Positions 1-6,317 of a stretch of 10,546 nt of DNA are shown here, in pieces; within the stretch, counting starts at the first letter, position 1, and every line of letters begins with the position of its first letter. Under the pieces are notes generated by a model. The model was not told the DNA's origin and did not search any database. It was given only the letters and a program-made list of their open reading frames with translations. Made by a program: the position numbers and the translations under genes. Source of the stretch: Desulfobacca acetoxidans. GTDB lineage: Bacteria > Desulfobacterota > Desulfobaccia > Desulfobaccales > 0-14-0-80-60-11. The stretch is from the NCBI GenBank assembly GCA_020723225.1, contig DYJG01000043.1, positions 1-10,546 on the forward strand, written 5' to 3'.

Positions 1-633
1 TACGACATCACCGCGTCCAGCGACCGCCGGGACATCATGATCGAGGTGGTGCGCAACGTGGCCGCGGCCATCCTCATCCCCTTCTCGGTGGGGGGCGGCA
101 TCCGCAACCTCCAGGACATGCGGGCCGTGCTCCTGGCGGGCGCGGAAAAGGTGAGCGTGAATACCGCGGCGGTCTTGGACCCCGATATCATCGCCGCGGG
201 AGCCAGGGATTTCGGCAGCCAGTGCATCGTTTTGGGCATGGACGTGAAAAAGGTGGAGGTCTCCGAGGCCATCCCTTCGGGCTACGAAATGGTGATCCAC
301 GGGGGCCGCACCCCCATGGGCATCGACGCGCTCTGGTGGGCGAAGGAGGCCGAGCGCCTGGGCGCGGGCGAGATCTGCCTCAATTCCATAGACGCGGACG
401 GCACCCAGGAAGGGTATGAACTGACCCTGACCCGGATGATTTCGGAAGCGGTCTCCATCCCGGTGATCGCCTCCGGGGGCGCGGGCACCCCCGAGCACTT
501 GGTGGAGGTCCTGACTGCGGGCAAGGCCGACGCCGCGCTCATCGCCAGCATGGTCCACTACGGCACTTACACGATCCAGGAGATTAAGGATTATTTGAGC
601 CAGCGGGGCATTCCCGTGCGCCTCCACTGGTAA
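1..633 (+). CDS. hisF: Imidazole glycerol phosphate synthase cyclase subunit HisF, 5' truncated
   Basis: HisF is the cyclase half of imidazole glycerol phosphate synthase. With ammonia delivered by HisH it converts PRFAR to imidazole glycerol phosphate and AICAR in cytoplasmic histidine biosynthesis. The frame is open from the first base and begins YDITASS, a motif that lies about 50 residues into HisF proteins, so roughly the first fifth of the gene, including the first catalytic Asp, is outside the window. Numbered from base 1, visible landmarks are the phosphate-binding PFSVGGGIR (27-35), the second catalytic Asp in VLGMD (codon 241-243), the Asp of DADGTQEGYE (codon 397-399) and the second phosphate loop IASGGAG (156-162). 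The 210 residues present fit a full length near 259. The end IPVRLHW followed by TAA is normal. The sigma factor gene follows 51 bases later on the same strand, so co-transcription is possible. Confidence 0.96.
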   Translation, partial: YDITASSDRRDIMIEVVRNVAAAILIPFSVGGGIRNLQDMRAVLLAGAEKVSVNTAAVLDPDIIAAGARDFGSQCIVLGMDVKKVEVSEAIPSGYEMVIHGGRTPMGIDALWWAKEAERLGAGEICLNSIDADGTQEGYELTLTRMISEAVSIPVIASGGAGTPEHLVEVLTAGKADAALIASMVHYGTYTIQEIKDYLSQRGIPVRLHW

Positions 634-672
634 ACCGGCACCTCTAGCGCGAGTGCAAACTCGGTATCACCC

Positions 673-679
673 AGGAAGG
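673..679 (+). promoter_or_regulatory. Ribosome binding site deciding the GTG start of rpoH
   Basis: AGGAAGG lies five bases before the GTG at 685. No ATG in frame lies close enough upstream to compete, so this site fixes the unusual GTG start. Confidence 0.6.
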
Positions 680-684
680 TCCCT

Positions 685-1677
685 GTGAACGATCAGTATG
701 ATCTGGACCACAAAGACGACTACAGCCAGGAGTTGCCGGAGATCCTGGAGCCGGAGGTGGAGGGGATCCACGAAGAGCCCGAGGAGGCGGAGGAAGAAGC
801 CGCGCTCCCCGCGCCTCTGGAGTTGGACCTCCTGCAGCGCTACATCCGGGAGGCCAACCGTTATTCCTTGCTCACCCCCGAAGAAGAAAAGGAACTGGCC
901 CTCCGCTACTACGAAGACAAGGACCGGGATGCCGGCAGCAGGCTGATCACCAGCAACCTGCGCCTGGTCATCAAGATCGCCCTGGAATTCCAAAAGTTCT
1001 GGATGAAAAACCTCCTGGACCTGATCCAGGAGGGCAATATCGGCCTGATGCACGCCATCAAGAAGTTCGACCCCTACCGGGGCATCAAACTCTCCTATTA
1101 TGCTTCCTTCTGGATTAAGGCCTATATCCTAAAGTTCATCATGGACAACTGGAAGCTGGTGAAGATCGGCACCACCCAATCCCAGCGCAAGCTCTTTTAC
1201 AACCTGAGAAGGGAGAAGGAAAAACTCCGGGCCCTGGGGTTCGAGCCGGGCCCCAAACTGTTGGCCGAGACCCTGAACGTCCGGGAAGAGGAAGTCATCG
1301 AGATGGACCAGCGCCTGGGAGGCTGGGAGCTCTCCCTGGACGCACCCCTGAAAGAGGGTTCGGACGAGTATCACAAGAACTTCCTGCCGGCCACGGAACC
1401 CCACGTGGAAGAGGCCCTGGCCGAAGCGGAATTGAAGGACCTTTTTCGCCAAAAACTGGAGGAGTTCAAGCAGGACCTGAACGAAAAAGAATTGGATATC
1501 CTGAACTTAAGGCTCCTGGCGGAACACCCCTTGACCTTGCAGGAAATCGGCGCCCGCCACGGCATCTCCAGGGAAAGGGTGCGCCAGATCGAAGACCGGA
1601 TGATCAAGAAATTGCGCCACTTTCTCAAGGGCGAAATTCCCGATTGGGAGGATTATTCGACGCCGATGAGTGATTAG
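685..1677 (+). CDS. rpoH: RpoH-type (sigma-32) RNA polymerase sigma factor
   Basis: This is a group 3 sigma-70 family protein of 330 residues that would direct RNA polymerase to heat-shock-type promoters. A strongly acidic N-terminus (residues 20-40, rich in Glu) precedes region 1.2 (about 48-76), region 2 (about 80-158, with LIQEGNIGLMHAIKKFDP at 113-130 and the FWIK core-to-promoter helix at 142-145), region 3 and region 4. The segment QSQRKLFYNLRR (165-176) matches the RpoH box, which separates RpoH from RpoD- and RpoS-type factors. The C-terminal helix-turn-helix is LTLQEIGARHGISRERVRQIE (about 283-303). I chose the GTG start because AGGAAGG (673-679) sits five bases before it. A small hairpin with a GCAA loop lies just upstream (650-663). 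The region 2/RpoH-box match is strong; which regulon it serves in this organism is not visible here. Confidence 0.9.
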   Translation: MNDQYDLDHKDDYSQELPEILEPEVEGIHEEPEEAEEEAALPAPLELDLLQRYIREANRYSLLTPEEEKELALRYYEDKDRDAGSRLITSNLRLVIKIALEFQKFWMKNLLDLIQEGNIGLMHAIKKFDPYRGIKLSYYASFWIKAYILKFIMDNWKLVKIGTTQSQRKLFYNLRREKEKLRALGFEPGPKLLAETLNVREEEVIEMDQRLGGWELSLDAPLKEGSDEYHKNFLPATEPHVEEALAEAELKDLFRQKLEEFKQDLNEKELDILNLRLLAEHPLTLQEIGARHGISRERVRQIEDRMIKKLRHFLKGEIPDWEDYSTPMSD

Positions 1678-1758
1678 GATGGAGAAAGCAGAAGCCGGAG
1701 CCGATATTTAGTATTATATTATAAAAAGTGGAATTTTTAAGACTGGAAACCATGGCCG

Positions 1759-3507
1759 ATGCGGATCAGGTTTAAAACATTAGCTTCCAAGCGTCTCATT
1801 ATTTGGGGCTTGCTGCTCGGGCTTTGCTGGGGGGCGGGGGGCTGTTCCTGGCTGCCCCCGGGGATGGGGGGAACTCCGGGAACGGAGGCGGTGACGCCCT
1901 CGAAGACCGAGGCCTACTATCATTATTTACAGGCGCAAAATTACCTGCTGGCGGAGGACGCCGAGGCCGCGGCCAGGGAATATGAAGAAGCCCTGAAGTA
2001 CGACCCCGAGTCCGCGCAGATGGAAACGGAATTGGCGGCTCTGTACCAGCGTATGGGGGATGTGAAGAAGGCCCTGGCCCATGTGAATAACGCCCTGAAG
2101 CTGGACCCCAAGCAGCAGGACGCCCATTTCATCCTGGCCGGGCTCCACGTGGGCCTGAATCAACTTCATGAAGCCACCAGGGAATACGAACAGATCCTGA
2201 AGCTGGACCCGGATAATAAGGAGGCCCGGCTCTTCCTGGCCTCCCTCTATGCCCAGCAGCGCCGCTATACCAAGGCCGTCCGCAACATCCAGGAACTGCT
2301 GCGCCAGGAGCCGAAACTGGTGGTGGGTTATTATTATCTGGGCCGCATCTACCTGGAGATGGAGCAGGTGGCGGAAGCCAAGAAGGAATTCCTCCGGGTG
2401 CTCACCCTGGATCCCCACTTTGTCCCGGCCATGTTCGATCTGGGTTCAACCCTGGAGCGGGAGAAGCAATATTCCCGGGCCATGACCCTTTATCGCCGCA
2501 TCTTGAAGCAATCTCCCAAAAACAGCCGGGCCTGGATCAGCATCGGTCGTCTCTATTTATTGATGCAGCGATATAGTGAGGCCCAAAAAGCCTTTAAGAC
2601 TGCGAAGGATCTGGAGAAGAACGAAGCTGCGGTCATTTTTAATGTGGGCCTCATCTATTTGGAACAGAAGCACCCCGACCTCGCCATCAAGGAGTTCCGC
2701 GCCTTGATGGAGAACCCCATGTTTAAGGAACGGGTCCGTTATTACCTGGGCATGGCCATGGAGGAAAAGGGGGATATGCAGACCGCGGCCCGGGAGTATC
2801 AGTTGGTGGCCCGGGACTCCGAGAATTATCTGCCCGCGCAACTGCGGCTGGCCTTCATTTATTATCAACATAATCAGAAGGAGCAGGCTTTTCGGCTCTT
2901 GGGAGAACTCAAGGAAAGGATTCCGGAAAGGGAGGATATCTTCCTCACCCTGGCCTATTTCCATGAGGACGAACACCACTGGGACCGGGCCATCGGCGTG
3001 CTGCAAGAAGGACTGAAAAAGCACCCCAAATCCGAGGAGATCAATTTTCGCCTGGCGGTGCTTTATGAAAAGAAGAAGGAATTGGAGCCGAGCATCCGCC
3101 ACATTAAACGGGTTCTGGAATTGGACCCGGAAAACGCGGATGCCCAGAATTTTCTGGGATATTCTTATGCCGAGGCCGGCATTCATCTGGACGAGGCCGA
3201 ACGGCTGATCCGCGCGGCCTTGCGGGCCAAGCCGGAGAGCGGCCATATCGTGGACAGCCTGGGATGGGTCTTCTATAAAAAAGGCCAGTTTGACAAGGCG
3301 GTGGCCGAACTGGAGCGGGCCGCCAAAATGATGCCCAAAGACGGCCTCATCGCCGAACATTTGGGGGACGCCTATCTCAAACAGAAGAGGTACGAGGACG
3401 CCCTGCGCACCTATCGCCGGGCCCTGGGCCTGGAAAACGCCAACACCCAGGAACTCCGCAAAAAGATTAAAAATCTGGAGCCGGTAGTCAAGGAGTCGGG
3501 CTTGTGA
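1759..3507 (+). CDS. TPR-repeat lipoprotein (about 15 tetratricopeptide repeats)
   Basis: This is a 582-residue protein made almost wholly of 34-residue tetratricopeptide repeats, a helical scaffold for protein-protein contacts. The N-terminus has basic residues (RIRFKTLASKR), a hydrophobic stretch and AGGC with Cys at 29, consistent with a type II signal peptide and lipid anchoring. Repeats run from about residue 51 to 560, with typical cores such as HYLQAQNYLLAEDAEAA near the start and LGYSYAEAGIHLDEAERLI (about 466-484) and LGDAYLKQKRYEDALRTYRR (about 535-554) near the end. The last three units resemble those of TPR lipoproteins encoded beside lolB in other proteobacteria. The stop overlaps the next gene's GTG by four bases, so the two are probably translationally coupled. 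The leader 1700-1740 is AT-rich, but the Shine-Dalgarno site is weak. A specific function cannot be assigned; a role in envelope lipoprotein or secretion assembly is inferred from context. Confidence 0.9.
   Translation: MRIRFKTLASKRLIIWGLLLGLCWGAGGCSWLPPGMGGTPGTEAVTPSKTEAYYHYLQAQNYLLAEDAEAAAREYEEALKYDPESAQMETELAALYQRMGDVKKALAHVNNALKLDPKQQDAHFILAGLHVGLNQLHEATREYEQILKLDPDNKEARLFLASLYAQQRRYTKAVRNIQELLRQEPKLVVGYYYLGRIYLEMEQVAEAKKEFLRVLTLDPHFVPAMFDLGSTLEREKQYSRAMTLYRRILKQSPKNSRAWISIGRLYLLMQRYSEAQKAFKTAKDLEKNEAAVIFNVGLIYLEQKHPDLAIKEFRALMENPMFKERVRYYLGMAMEEKGDMQTAAREYQLVARDSENYLPAQLRLAFIYYQHNQKEQAFRLLGELKERIPEREDIFLTLAYFHEDEHHWDRAIGVLQEGLKKHPKSEEINFRLAVLYEKKKELEPSIRHIKRVLELDPENADAQNFLGYSYAEAGIHLDEAERLIRAALRAKPESGHIVDSLGWVFYKKGQFDKAVAELERAAKMMPKDGLIAEHLGDAYLKQKRYEDALRTYRRALGLENANTQELRKKIKNLEPVVKESGL
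3491..3495 (+). promoter_or_regulatory. Ribosome binding site inside the TPR gene for the LolB-like GTG start
   Basis: AGGAG ends eight bases before the GTG at 3504, inside the last codons of the TPR gene. The GTGA overlap (3504-3507) joins stop and start, which is typical of translational coupling. The nearby ATG at 3509 is in another frame. Confidence 0.6.
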
Positions 3508-4286
3508 GATGGCGGCCCTTCGTCTGGCTGGCGCTGGCTCTCTGTTTCTGGGGCTGCCGCTCCCTGCCGCCTCCGGCGCCGCCGGTTGCCGTCACCTCCG
3601 GGCCGGAGCTGCTGGCCAAGCTCCAGGCCGGGAGACCCCAGGTGCAATCCTTTGAAGCCCGGGGGCGCCTGACACTCCTTTCCCCGCAACAGAATTATTC
3701 CGGAACGAGCCTGATCAAAGGCCGGCTGCCGGCCACGGTCCGGGCCGATGTCCTGGATTTCCTGGGCCGCTCGGTCCTTAATTTCTACACCAACGGCCAG
3801 GAAGTGGAGGTGCTTGCGCCCAAGGAAGGCAAACTCTACCGGGGCCCGGCCACCCCCCGCAACCTGGCGGCTTTCATCCCCCCGGCGGTGACCCTGCCCC
3901 AGGCCCTGCGCCTGATGTCGGGAGACCTGCCCTTGAGTTCCGGGCAGCCTTCCCGCTGGGCTTATGATCAAGCCCAGGGCCGGTATCTCCTGGAGTGGCG
4001 CAACTCCGGCGGCGGCGTGCAGGAACGGCTCTGGCTGGAGGCCGAGGGCCTCAAACCGGTGCAGGAGGAATGGTTCGGGCCTGAAGGCAACCTCCGTTTC
4101 GCCGCGGAGTTCAGCGACTTCGGGCGTCTCTCCCCCGGCCTGCCCGGCCAGGTGGTCTTGAAGACCCGCCAGCCGGACGCGGAACTGCGGCTGGTCTACC
4201 GGGAGATGCTGCTTAATCCCTCCCTGAAGGATTCCGACCTGGCAGTGCCCCGGGCCCCGGGGGTGGAGGAAGTGCCGCTGAAGTAG
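3504..4286 (+). CDS. LolB/DUF4292-like outer-membrane lipoprotein
   Basis: This 260-residue predicted lipoprotein begins with MRWRPFVWLALALCFWGC. The hydrophobic signal ends at Cys 18, though Phe-Trp-Gly before the Cys is not an ideal lipobox. The mature part (about 33-250) alternates short beta strands: FEARGRLTLLSPQQNYSGT (50-68), ADVLDFLGRSVLNFYTNGQEV and RLWLEAEGLKPVQEEWF. This is the pattern of the LolB/DUF4292 half-barrel, a fold that carries lipoprotein acyl chains or inserts lipoproteins in the outer membrane. Fold membership is inferred from this pattern and from the neighbour: in some proteobacteria, such as Pseudomonas, a TPR lipoprotein gene lies beside lolB. There, ispE follows lolB; here a Mut7-C gene does instead. 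The GTG start overlaps the preceding stop. It might be a lipoprotein of unknown cargo rather than LolB itself. Confidence 0.75.
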   Translation: MRWRPFVWLALALCFWGCRSLPPPAPPVAVTSGPELLAKLQAGRPQVQSFEARGRLTLLSPQQNYSGTSLIKGRLPATVRADVLDFLGRSVLNFYTNGQEVEVLAPKEGKLYRGPATPRNLAAFIPPAVTLPQALRLMSGDLPLSSGQPSRWAYDQAQGRYLLEWRNSGGGVQERLWLEAEGLKPVQEEWFGPEGNLRFAAEFSDFGRLSPGLPGQVVLKTRQPDAELRLVYREMLLNPSLKDSDLAVPRAPGVEEVPLK

Positions 4287-4303
4287 GGTGCGTCTTACGC
4301 ACC
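4287..4303. repeat. Short hairpin GGTGCGT-CTT-ACGCACC
   Basis: A perfect 7-bp stem with a three-base loop starts on the base after the stop codon of the LolB-like gene. No run of T follows on the + strand (ATCTGTGATT), so a simple intrinsic terminator is unlikely. It resembles the short palindromic intergenic words seen elsewhere in this window, though I see only this copy here. Confidence 0.55.
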
Positions 4304-4314
4304 ATCTGTGATTG

Positions 4315-4344
4315 CTTTGAACTTTGAACCTTGAACTTTGAACT
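4315..4344 (+). repeat. GAACTTTGAACC-type interspersed repeat, copy 1
   Basis: A low-complexity run of the word (C/T)TTTGAAC/CTTGAAC sits between the LolB-like and Mut7-C genes. A diverged second copy is at 6691-6714. The run contains an in-frame TTG (4338) that could be mistaken for the Mut7-C start. Confidence 0.7.
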
Positions 4345-4352
4345 CTCAGGCT

Positions 4353-4805
4353 ATGAAGTTCATCGTCGACCTCCCCCTGGCCGGTCTGGCCAAATGGCTG
4401 CGGTTCTGCGGCTTTGACGCCGAGGTGGAGCGCCTCTCCCCCGGGTTTCCCCAAAACCTGCCGCCGGTGCGCCCCCACACCTATCTCCTGACCCGGCAGC
4501 AGGCCTTTAACCGCTTCCGGCGGGAGGACTTGCTGATCCTTGCCGCGGCCGCTCCGGAGGGCCAGTTGGAAGAGGTGGTGAGCCGCCTGGGGATCAAGGC
4601 GGGGGACCTGAACCTTCTCAGCCGCTGCGGCCAATGCAATGCCTTGCTGGTTCCCCTGCCCCGGGAGCAGGCCGTGGGGCAGGTGCCGGAACACGTCTTC
4701 CACACCCAGGAGCAGTTTCACCAATGTCCTCAATGCCGGCAGGTCTACTGGCCCGGGAGCCATTTGCGGGGCATCATGGCCAGGGTGCTGGAAAAAATGG
4801 CTTAA
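4353..4805 (+). CDS. Mut7-C domain protein (PIN-like RNase fold plus zinc ribbon)
   Basis: This is a 150-residue protein of the Mut7-C family (formerly DUF82), which pairs a PIN-like nuclease fold with a C-terminal zinc ribbon. The N-terminal signature MKFIVDLPLAGLAKWLRFCG carries the first acidic residue (Asp 6) and the LAxWLRxxG helix. LLTR (45-48) is the next core strand, but the usual LLTRD motif reads LLTRQ, and the acidic segment normally before it is shortened. The zinc ribbon is SRCGQCN (Cys 92, 95) and QCPQC (Cys 125, 128), followed by the typical VYWPGSH (131-137). ATG at 4353 begins exactly at the domain. The in-frame TTG at 4338 would add only repeat-derived residues, and neither start has a strong ribosome site. 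The gene trails the TPR/LolB pair by 66 bases. RNase activity is a family expectation, and the substituted residue makes it uncertain here. Confidence 0.87.
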   Translation: MKFIVDLPLAGLAKWLRFCGFDAEVERLSPGFPQNLPPVRPHTYLLTRQQAFNRFRREDLLILAAAAPEGQLEEVVSRLGIKAGDLNLLSRCGQCNALLVPLPREQAVGQVPEHVFHTQEQFHQCPQCRQVYWPGSHLRGIMARVLEKMA

Positions 4806-4879
4806 ATCCGCGTTTATCTGCGTTCATCGGCGGTTAATATATATAACCGCCGATGCACGCCGATAGACGCCGATTGCGT
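4806..4879. repeat. CGGCGGTTAA hairpin repeat, copy 1
   Basis: The element starts right after the Mut7-C stop. Its core is ATCGGCGGTTA (4826-4836) pairing perfectly with TAACCGCCGAT (4844-4854) around a 7-base AT loop. With one mismatch the stem extends to 4820-4860, 17 positions in all. To the right follow ten-base units ending ACGCCGAT (4857-4864, 4867-4874). The 21 bases at 4844-4864 recur exactly at 9736-9756 in copy 2. It may also act as a transcript-end structure for the genes to its left. Confidence 0.8.
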
Positions 4880-4902
4880 ATTTGCACCAGCAGTCGTATA
4901 TT
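4874..4902 (+). promoter_or_regulatory. Candidate sigma-70 promoter for the 109-residue gene
   Basis: TTGCGT (4874-4879) and TATATT (4897-4902) are 17 bases apart. The -10 box matches consensus at five of six positions, the -35 box at three. The -35 box falls on the right edge of the hairpin repeat. The next start codon is 27 bases downstream. Confidence 0.4.
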
Positions 4903-4928
4903 GAGAAAAAGCCTAAGGAAGGGAATCC

Positions 4929-5258
4929 ATGAATGACGTAAAAACCAAGGCCGTGGGCACCTTGAACACCATCTTGAGGTACGCCAGGATTTTTGCCGTA
5001 AACTCCATGCGCCGGGGCCTGATCCTGGGGAGATACACCCTGGCCTGCTGGCAGCAGCAAAGAATGCGGTGCGCCCAGCGCCGCCTGGGGAAAGCGGTGC
5101 TGGCCGCCCTGGAACAGGGCGAAGTCAACCCCATGTTGGCCGAAGGGGTCAAAGACGCCCTGGATAAGGCCAAGGCCATCCAGGCCAGGAAAGACCAGCA
5201 ATACCAGGCCGTCGCCGTCATCCGGGAGAAGATTCGCAACTCTTGCGCCTGTGAGTAG
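4929..5258 (+). CDS. Small helical protein of unknown function
   Basis: I do not recognise this 109-residue protein. The ATG has a good ribosome site (AAGGAAGGG, six bases upstream), and coding style matches its neighbours, so I take it as real. The N-terminal half is basic (RYAR, RRG, RMRCAQRR), with moderately hydrophobic stretches around 20-42 but no clear signal peptide or membrane span. The second half (52-105) looks like two or three amphipathic helices: LGKAVLAALEQGEVNPMLA, then GVKDALDKAKAIQARKDQ, then VAVIREKIR. It ends in Cys-Ala-Cys-Glu; Cys 40 and Cys 48 lie earlier. It stands alone between repeat-rich gaps and has its own candidate promoter. A nucleic-acid- or membrane-associated role could fit the charge pattern, but nothing supports a particular one. 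Confidence 0.7.
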   Translation: MNDVKTKAVGTLNTILRYARIFAVNSMRRGLILGRYTLACWQQQRMRCAQRRLGKAVLAALEQGEVNPMLAEGVKDALDKAKAIQARKDQQYQAVAVIREKIRNSCACE

Positions 5259-5296
5259 CCAGGGGCCAGGGGCCAGGGATCAGGGATCAGGGGTTA
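5259..5296 (+). repeat. GGGGCCAGGGGCCAGG interspersed repeat, copy 1
   Basis: Purine-rich words GGGGCCAGG and GGGATCAGG follow the TAG stop of the small gene. The 23 bases at 5261-5283 are exactly complementary to 7474-7496, where copy 2 follows the stop of the EF-G-like gene in the same orientation relative to that gene. Confidence 0.8.
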
Positions 5297-5349
5297 GGAG
5301 TCTGTAGTTCTAAAAAATTGCTCACTGTTCCGAAAAGTTCCAAGCGGTA

Positions 5350-5371
5350 GTACAGGCTTTCAAGCCTGTAC
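5350..5371. repeat. Hairpin repeat GTACAGGCTT-TC-AAGCCTGTAC
   Basis: This is a perfect 10-bp stem with a two-base loop in the gap between the convergent small gene (+) and mogA (-). There is no T run on either side. It is followed ten bases later by a second GC-rich hairpin, so the pair may insulate the convergent transcripts, although this type of palindrome is also a common dispersed word. Confidence 0.6.
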
Positions 5372-5380
5372 GGATTACCA

Positions 5381-5400
5381 GGGCGGGCGAGACGCCCGCC
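5381..5400. repeat. GC-rich hairpin GGCGGGCG-AGA-CGCCCGCC
   Basis: An 8-bp perfect stem (5382-5389 with 5393-5400) has a three-base loop. It is related in composition to the GGGCGGGC...GCCCGC elements at 6654 and 7380, but its loop differs. Confidence 0.6.
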
Positions 5401-5425
5401 ATACGCTCTTTTCATGGTTTATGGG

Positions 5426-5440
5426 TGAGCCAAAGGCTCA
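5426..5440. repeat. Small hairpin TGAGCC-AAA-GGCTCA
   Basis: A 6-bp stem with a three-base loop lies 25 bases beyond the mogA stop codon. It could mark the 3' end of the mogA transcript, but there is no T tract on the - strand after it. Confidence 0.4.
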
Positions 5441-5465
5441 TGTTTAACTGCCTACTCCTTTCCCT

Positions 5466-5960
5466 TCAAGACACCCCGCACTCCGCAGAGCTGCCGCCCA
5501 TTTTCTCCAACGCATGGGGCAGGGCCGGGAGGACGGCTTCCAGGCTTTCCCTGGCGCCTTTGGGGCTGCCCGGGAGGTTGATGATCAGGGTGCAGCCCCG
5601 GGTCACGGCCACCGCCCGGGAGAGCATGGCGTGGGGGGTCTTGCTCAGCCCGAAGGCCCGCATGGCTTCGGGGATGCCCGGCACCAGGCGATGGGCTACC
5701 GCCAGGGTGGCTTCCGGGGTGATGTCCCGGGGGGTCAGCCCGGTGCCTCCGGTGGTAAGAATCAAGTCCAGGCGGTCGACGTCGCACCACTCCACCAGCC
5801 GGGCGACGATGGCCTCCTGCTCGTCGGGGACCACGCCCGTGGCCGCAATCTCAAAGATTTGCGGGTCCAGGAGCCGGCCCAGTTCCGGGCCCGCGGTATC
5901 TTCCCGCTCCCCCGCGTGGCCCTTGTCGCTGATCGTCAGAATACCCACCCGGAATTTCAT
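5466..5960 (-). CDS. mogA: Molybdopterin adenylyltransferase (MogA/MoaB family)
   Basis: This 164-residue protein covers the complete MoCF-binding domain. MogA adenylates molybdopterin with ATP, preparing it for molybdenum insertion by MoeA, in the cytoplasm. Landmarks are ISDKGHAGEREDTAG (10-24), the substrate-binding TTGGTG (69-74), the catalytic-site Asp 79 in TPRDITPEAT, LSRAVAV (113-119) and the phosphate-binding NLPGSPKGARESL (128-140). All are intact. The family also includes MoaB, which is close in sequence; ISDKG and TPEATLAVA favour MogA-type function. The ATG start has the ribosome site GAGGTGA just upstream. The gene converges on the small + gene across 207 bases of repeats. A MOSC gene on the same strand about 770 bases upstream probably shares the molybdenum-cofactor theme, but a + strand gene and a MITE-like element lie between them. 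Confidence 0.93.
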   Translation of the reverse strand: MKFRVGILTISDKGHAGEREDTAGPELGRLLDPQIFEIAATGVVPDEQEAIVARLVEWCDVDRLDLILTTGGTGLTPRDITPEATLAVAHRLVPGIPEAMRAFGLSKTPHAMLSRAVAVTRGCTLIINLPGSPKGARESLEAVLPALPHALEKMGGSSAECGVS

Positions 5961-5964
5961 CGTC

Positions 5965-5971
5965 TCACCTC
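5965..5971 (-). promoter_or_regulatory. Ribosome binding site of mogA
   Basis: Read on the - strand this is GAGGTGA, ending four bases before the ATG at 5960. It supports that start rather than an internal one. Confidence 0.6.
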
Positions 5972-5998
5972 AAGATTCATTTGCCACCGGTTAGATAA

Positions 5999-6026
5999 AT
6001 ATTAAATAATTTGGGAATTATTGCAA
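5999..6026 (-). promoter_or_regulatory. Candidate promoter for mogA
   Basis: On the - strand TTGCAA (6021-6026) and TAATAT (5999-6004) are 16 bases apart in an AT-rich stretch. Each box matches consensus at four of six positions. Position and direction suit mogA with a leader of about 30 bases. Confidence 0.35.
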
Positions 6027-6050
6027 AGGCGCCATTCTGTCTTAAATTAA

Positions 6051-6065
6051 TCTCAAGACTTGAGA
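6051..6065. repeat. Odd palindrome TCTCAAG-A-CTTGAGA
   Basis: A perfect 7-base inverted repeat around a single A lies upstream of the mogA promoter candidate. It could be a small operator, or a relative of the CTTGAGAC-type intergenic words. With one copy I cannot choose. Confidence 0.4.
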
Positions 6066-6087
6066 CCTCTTTGAGAGCACCCCTTCC

Positions 6088-6232
6088 GTCATTCTGAACG
6101 GAGCGCAGCGTAGTGAAGAATCCGGTTTTTTAGCCGTCAGGGTTTTCATTCTGCTTGCAATCAGCGACGACGCCGGGAAAGGCCTTCCCCCAAAAACGAG
6201 ATTCTTCGGTCGCTCCGCTCCCTCAGAATGAC
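6088..6232. mobile_element. MITE-like inverted-repeat element with GTCATTCTGA termini
   Basis: The left end (6088-6122) begins GTCATTCTGA and ends GAAGAATC. The right end (6200-6232) begins GATTCTTC and ends TCAGAATGAC. The outer ten bases are perfect inverted repeats, and the inner parts pair with a few differences (GGAGCGCAGCG against GGGAGCGGAGCG). The 77 bases between hold no gene. The GTCATTCTGAGCGGAGCGAAGAATC motif is widely seen as an intergenic repeat in diverse bacteria. Transposition by an enzyme encoded elsewhere is an inference; no clear target-site duplication is visible. Confidence 0.6.
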
Positions 6233-6317
6233 AAGTGGGGAGACTTTCGTAGAAGTCCCAAACTAGATCCCTTGGTTTGTTTGAGGGATAGAATCTTAGG
6301 AAAGAGAGGTAAGAAAA

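Larger units (their letters stand above)
5961..6317. other. Divergent intergenic region between mogA and the GYD gene
   Basis: This 357-base gap holds the mogA leader and promoter candidate, the TCTCAAGACTTGAGA palindrome, the 145-base MITE-like element and, to its right (6233-6317), the leader of the GYD gene. In that leader I see TAGAAT (6289-6294) as a -10-like box without a good -35 partner. No reading frame in this gap looks coding. Confidence 0.6.

Noticed and set aside
2557..3360. Open frame on the - strand inside the TPR gene (267 codons)
   Set aside because: The TPR frame is clearly coding with regular 34-residue repeats; the antisense frame has no recognisable motif.
4338..4352. 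In-frame TTG start for the Mut7-C gene
   Set aside because: It lies in the GAACTTTGAACC repeat; the domain begins at ATG 4353.
3411..4763. Long open frame on the - strand (450 codons)
   Set aside because: It lies antisense to the LolB-like and Mut7-C genes, has low-complexity Gln/Gly/Leu-rich content and no family motif, and runs across three + strand genes. High GC leaves such shadows open.
5259..5300. CRISPR-like tandem words
   Set aside because: There are no regular repeat-spacer units; the words are contiguous and imperfect.
5425..6005. Open frames on the + strand opposite mogA
   Set aside because: mogA carries intact family motifs; the + strand frames are composition shadows.
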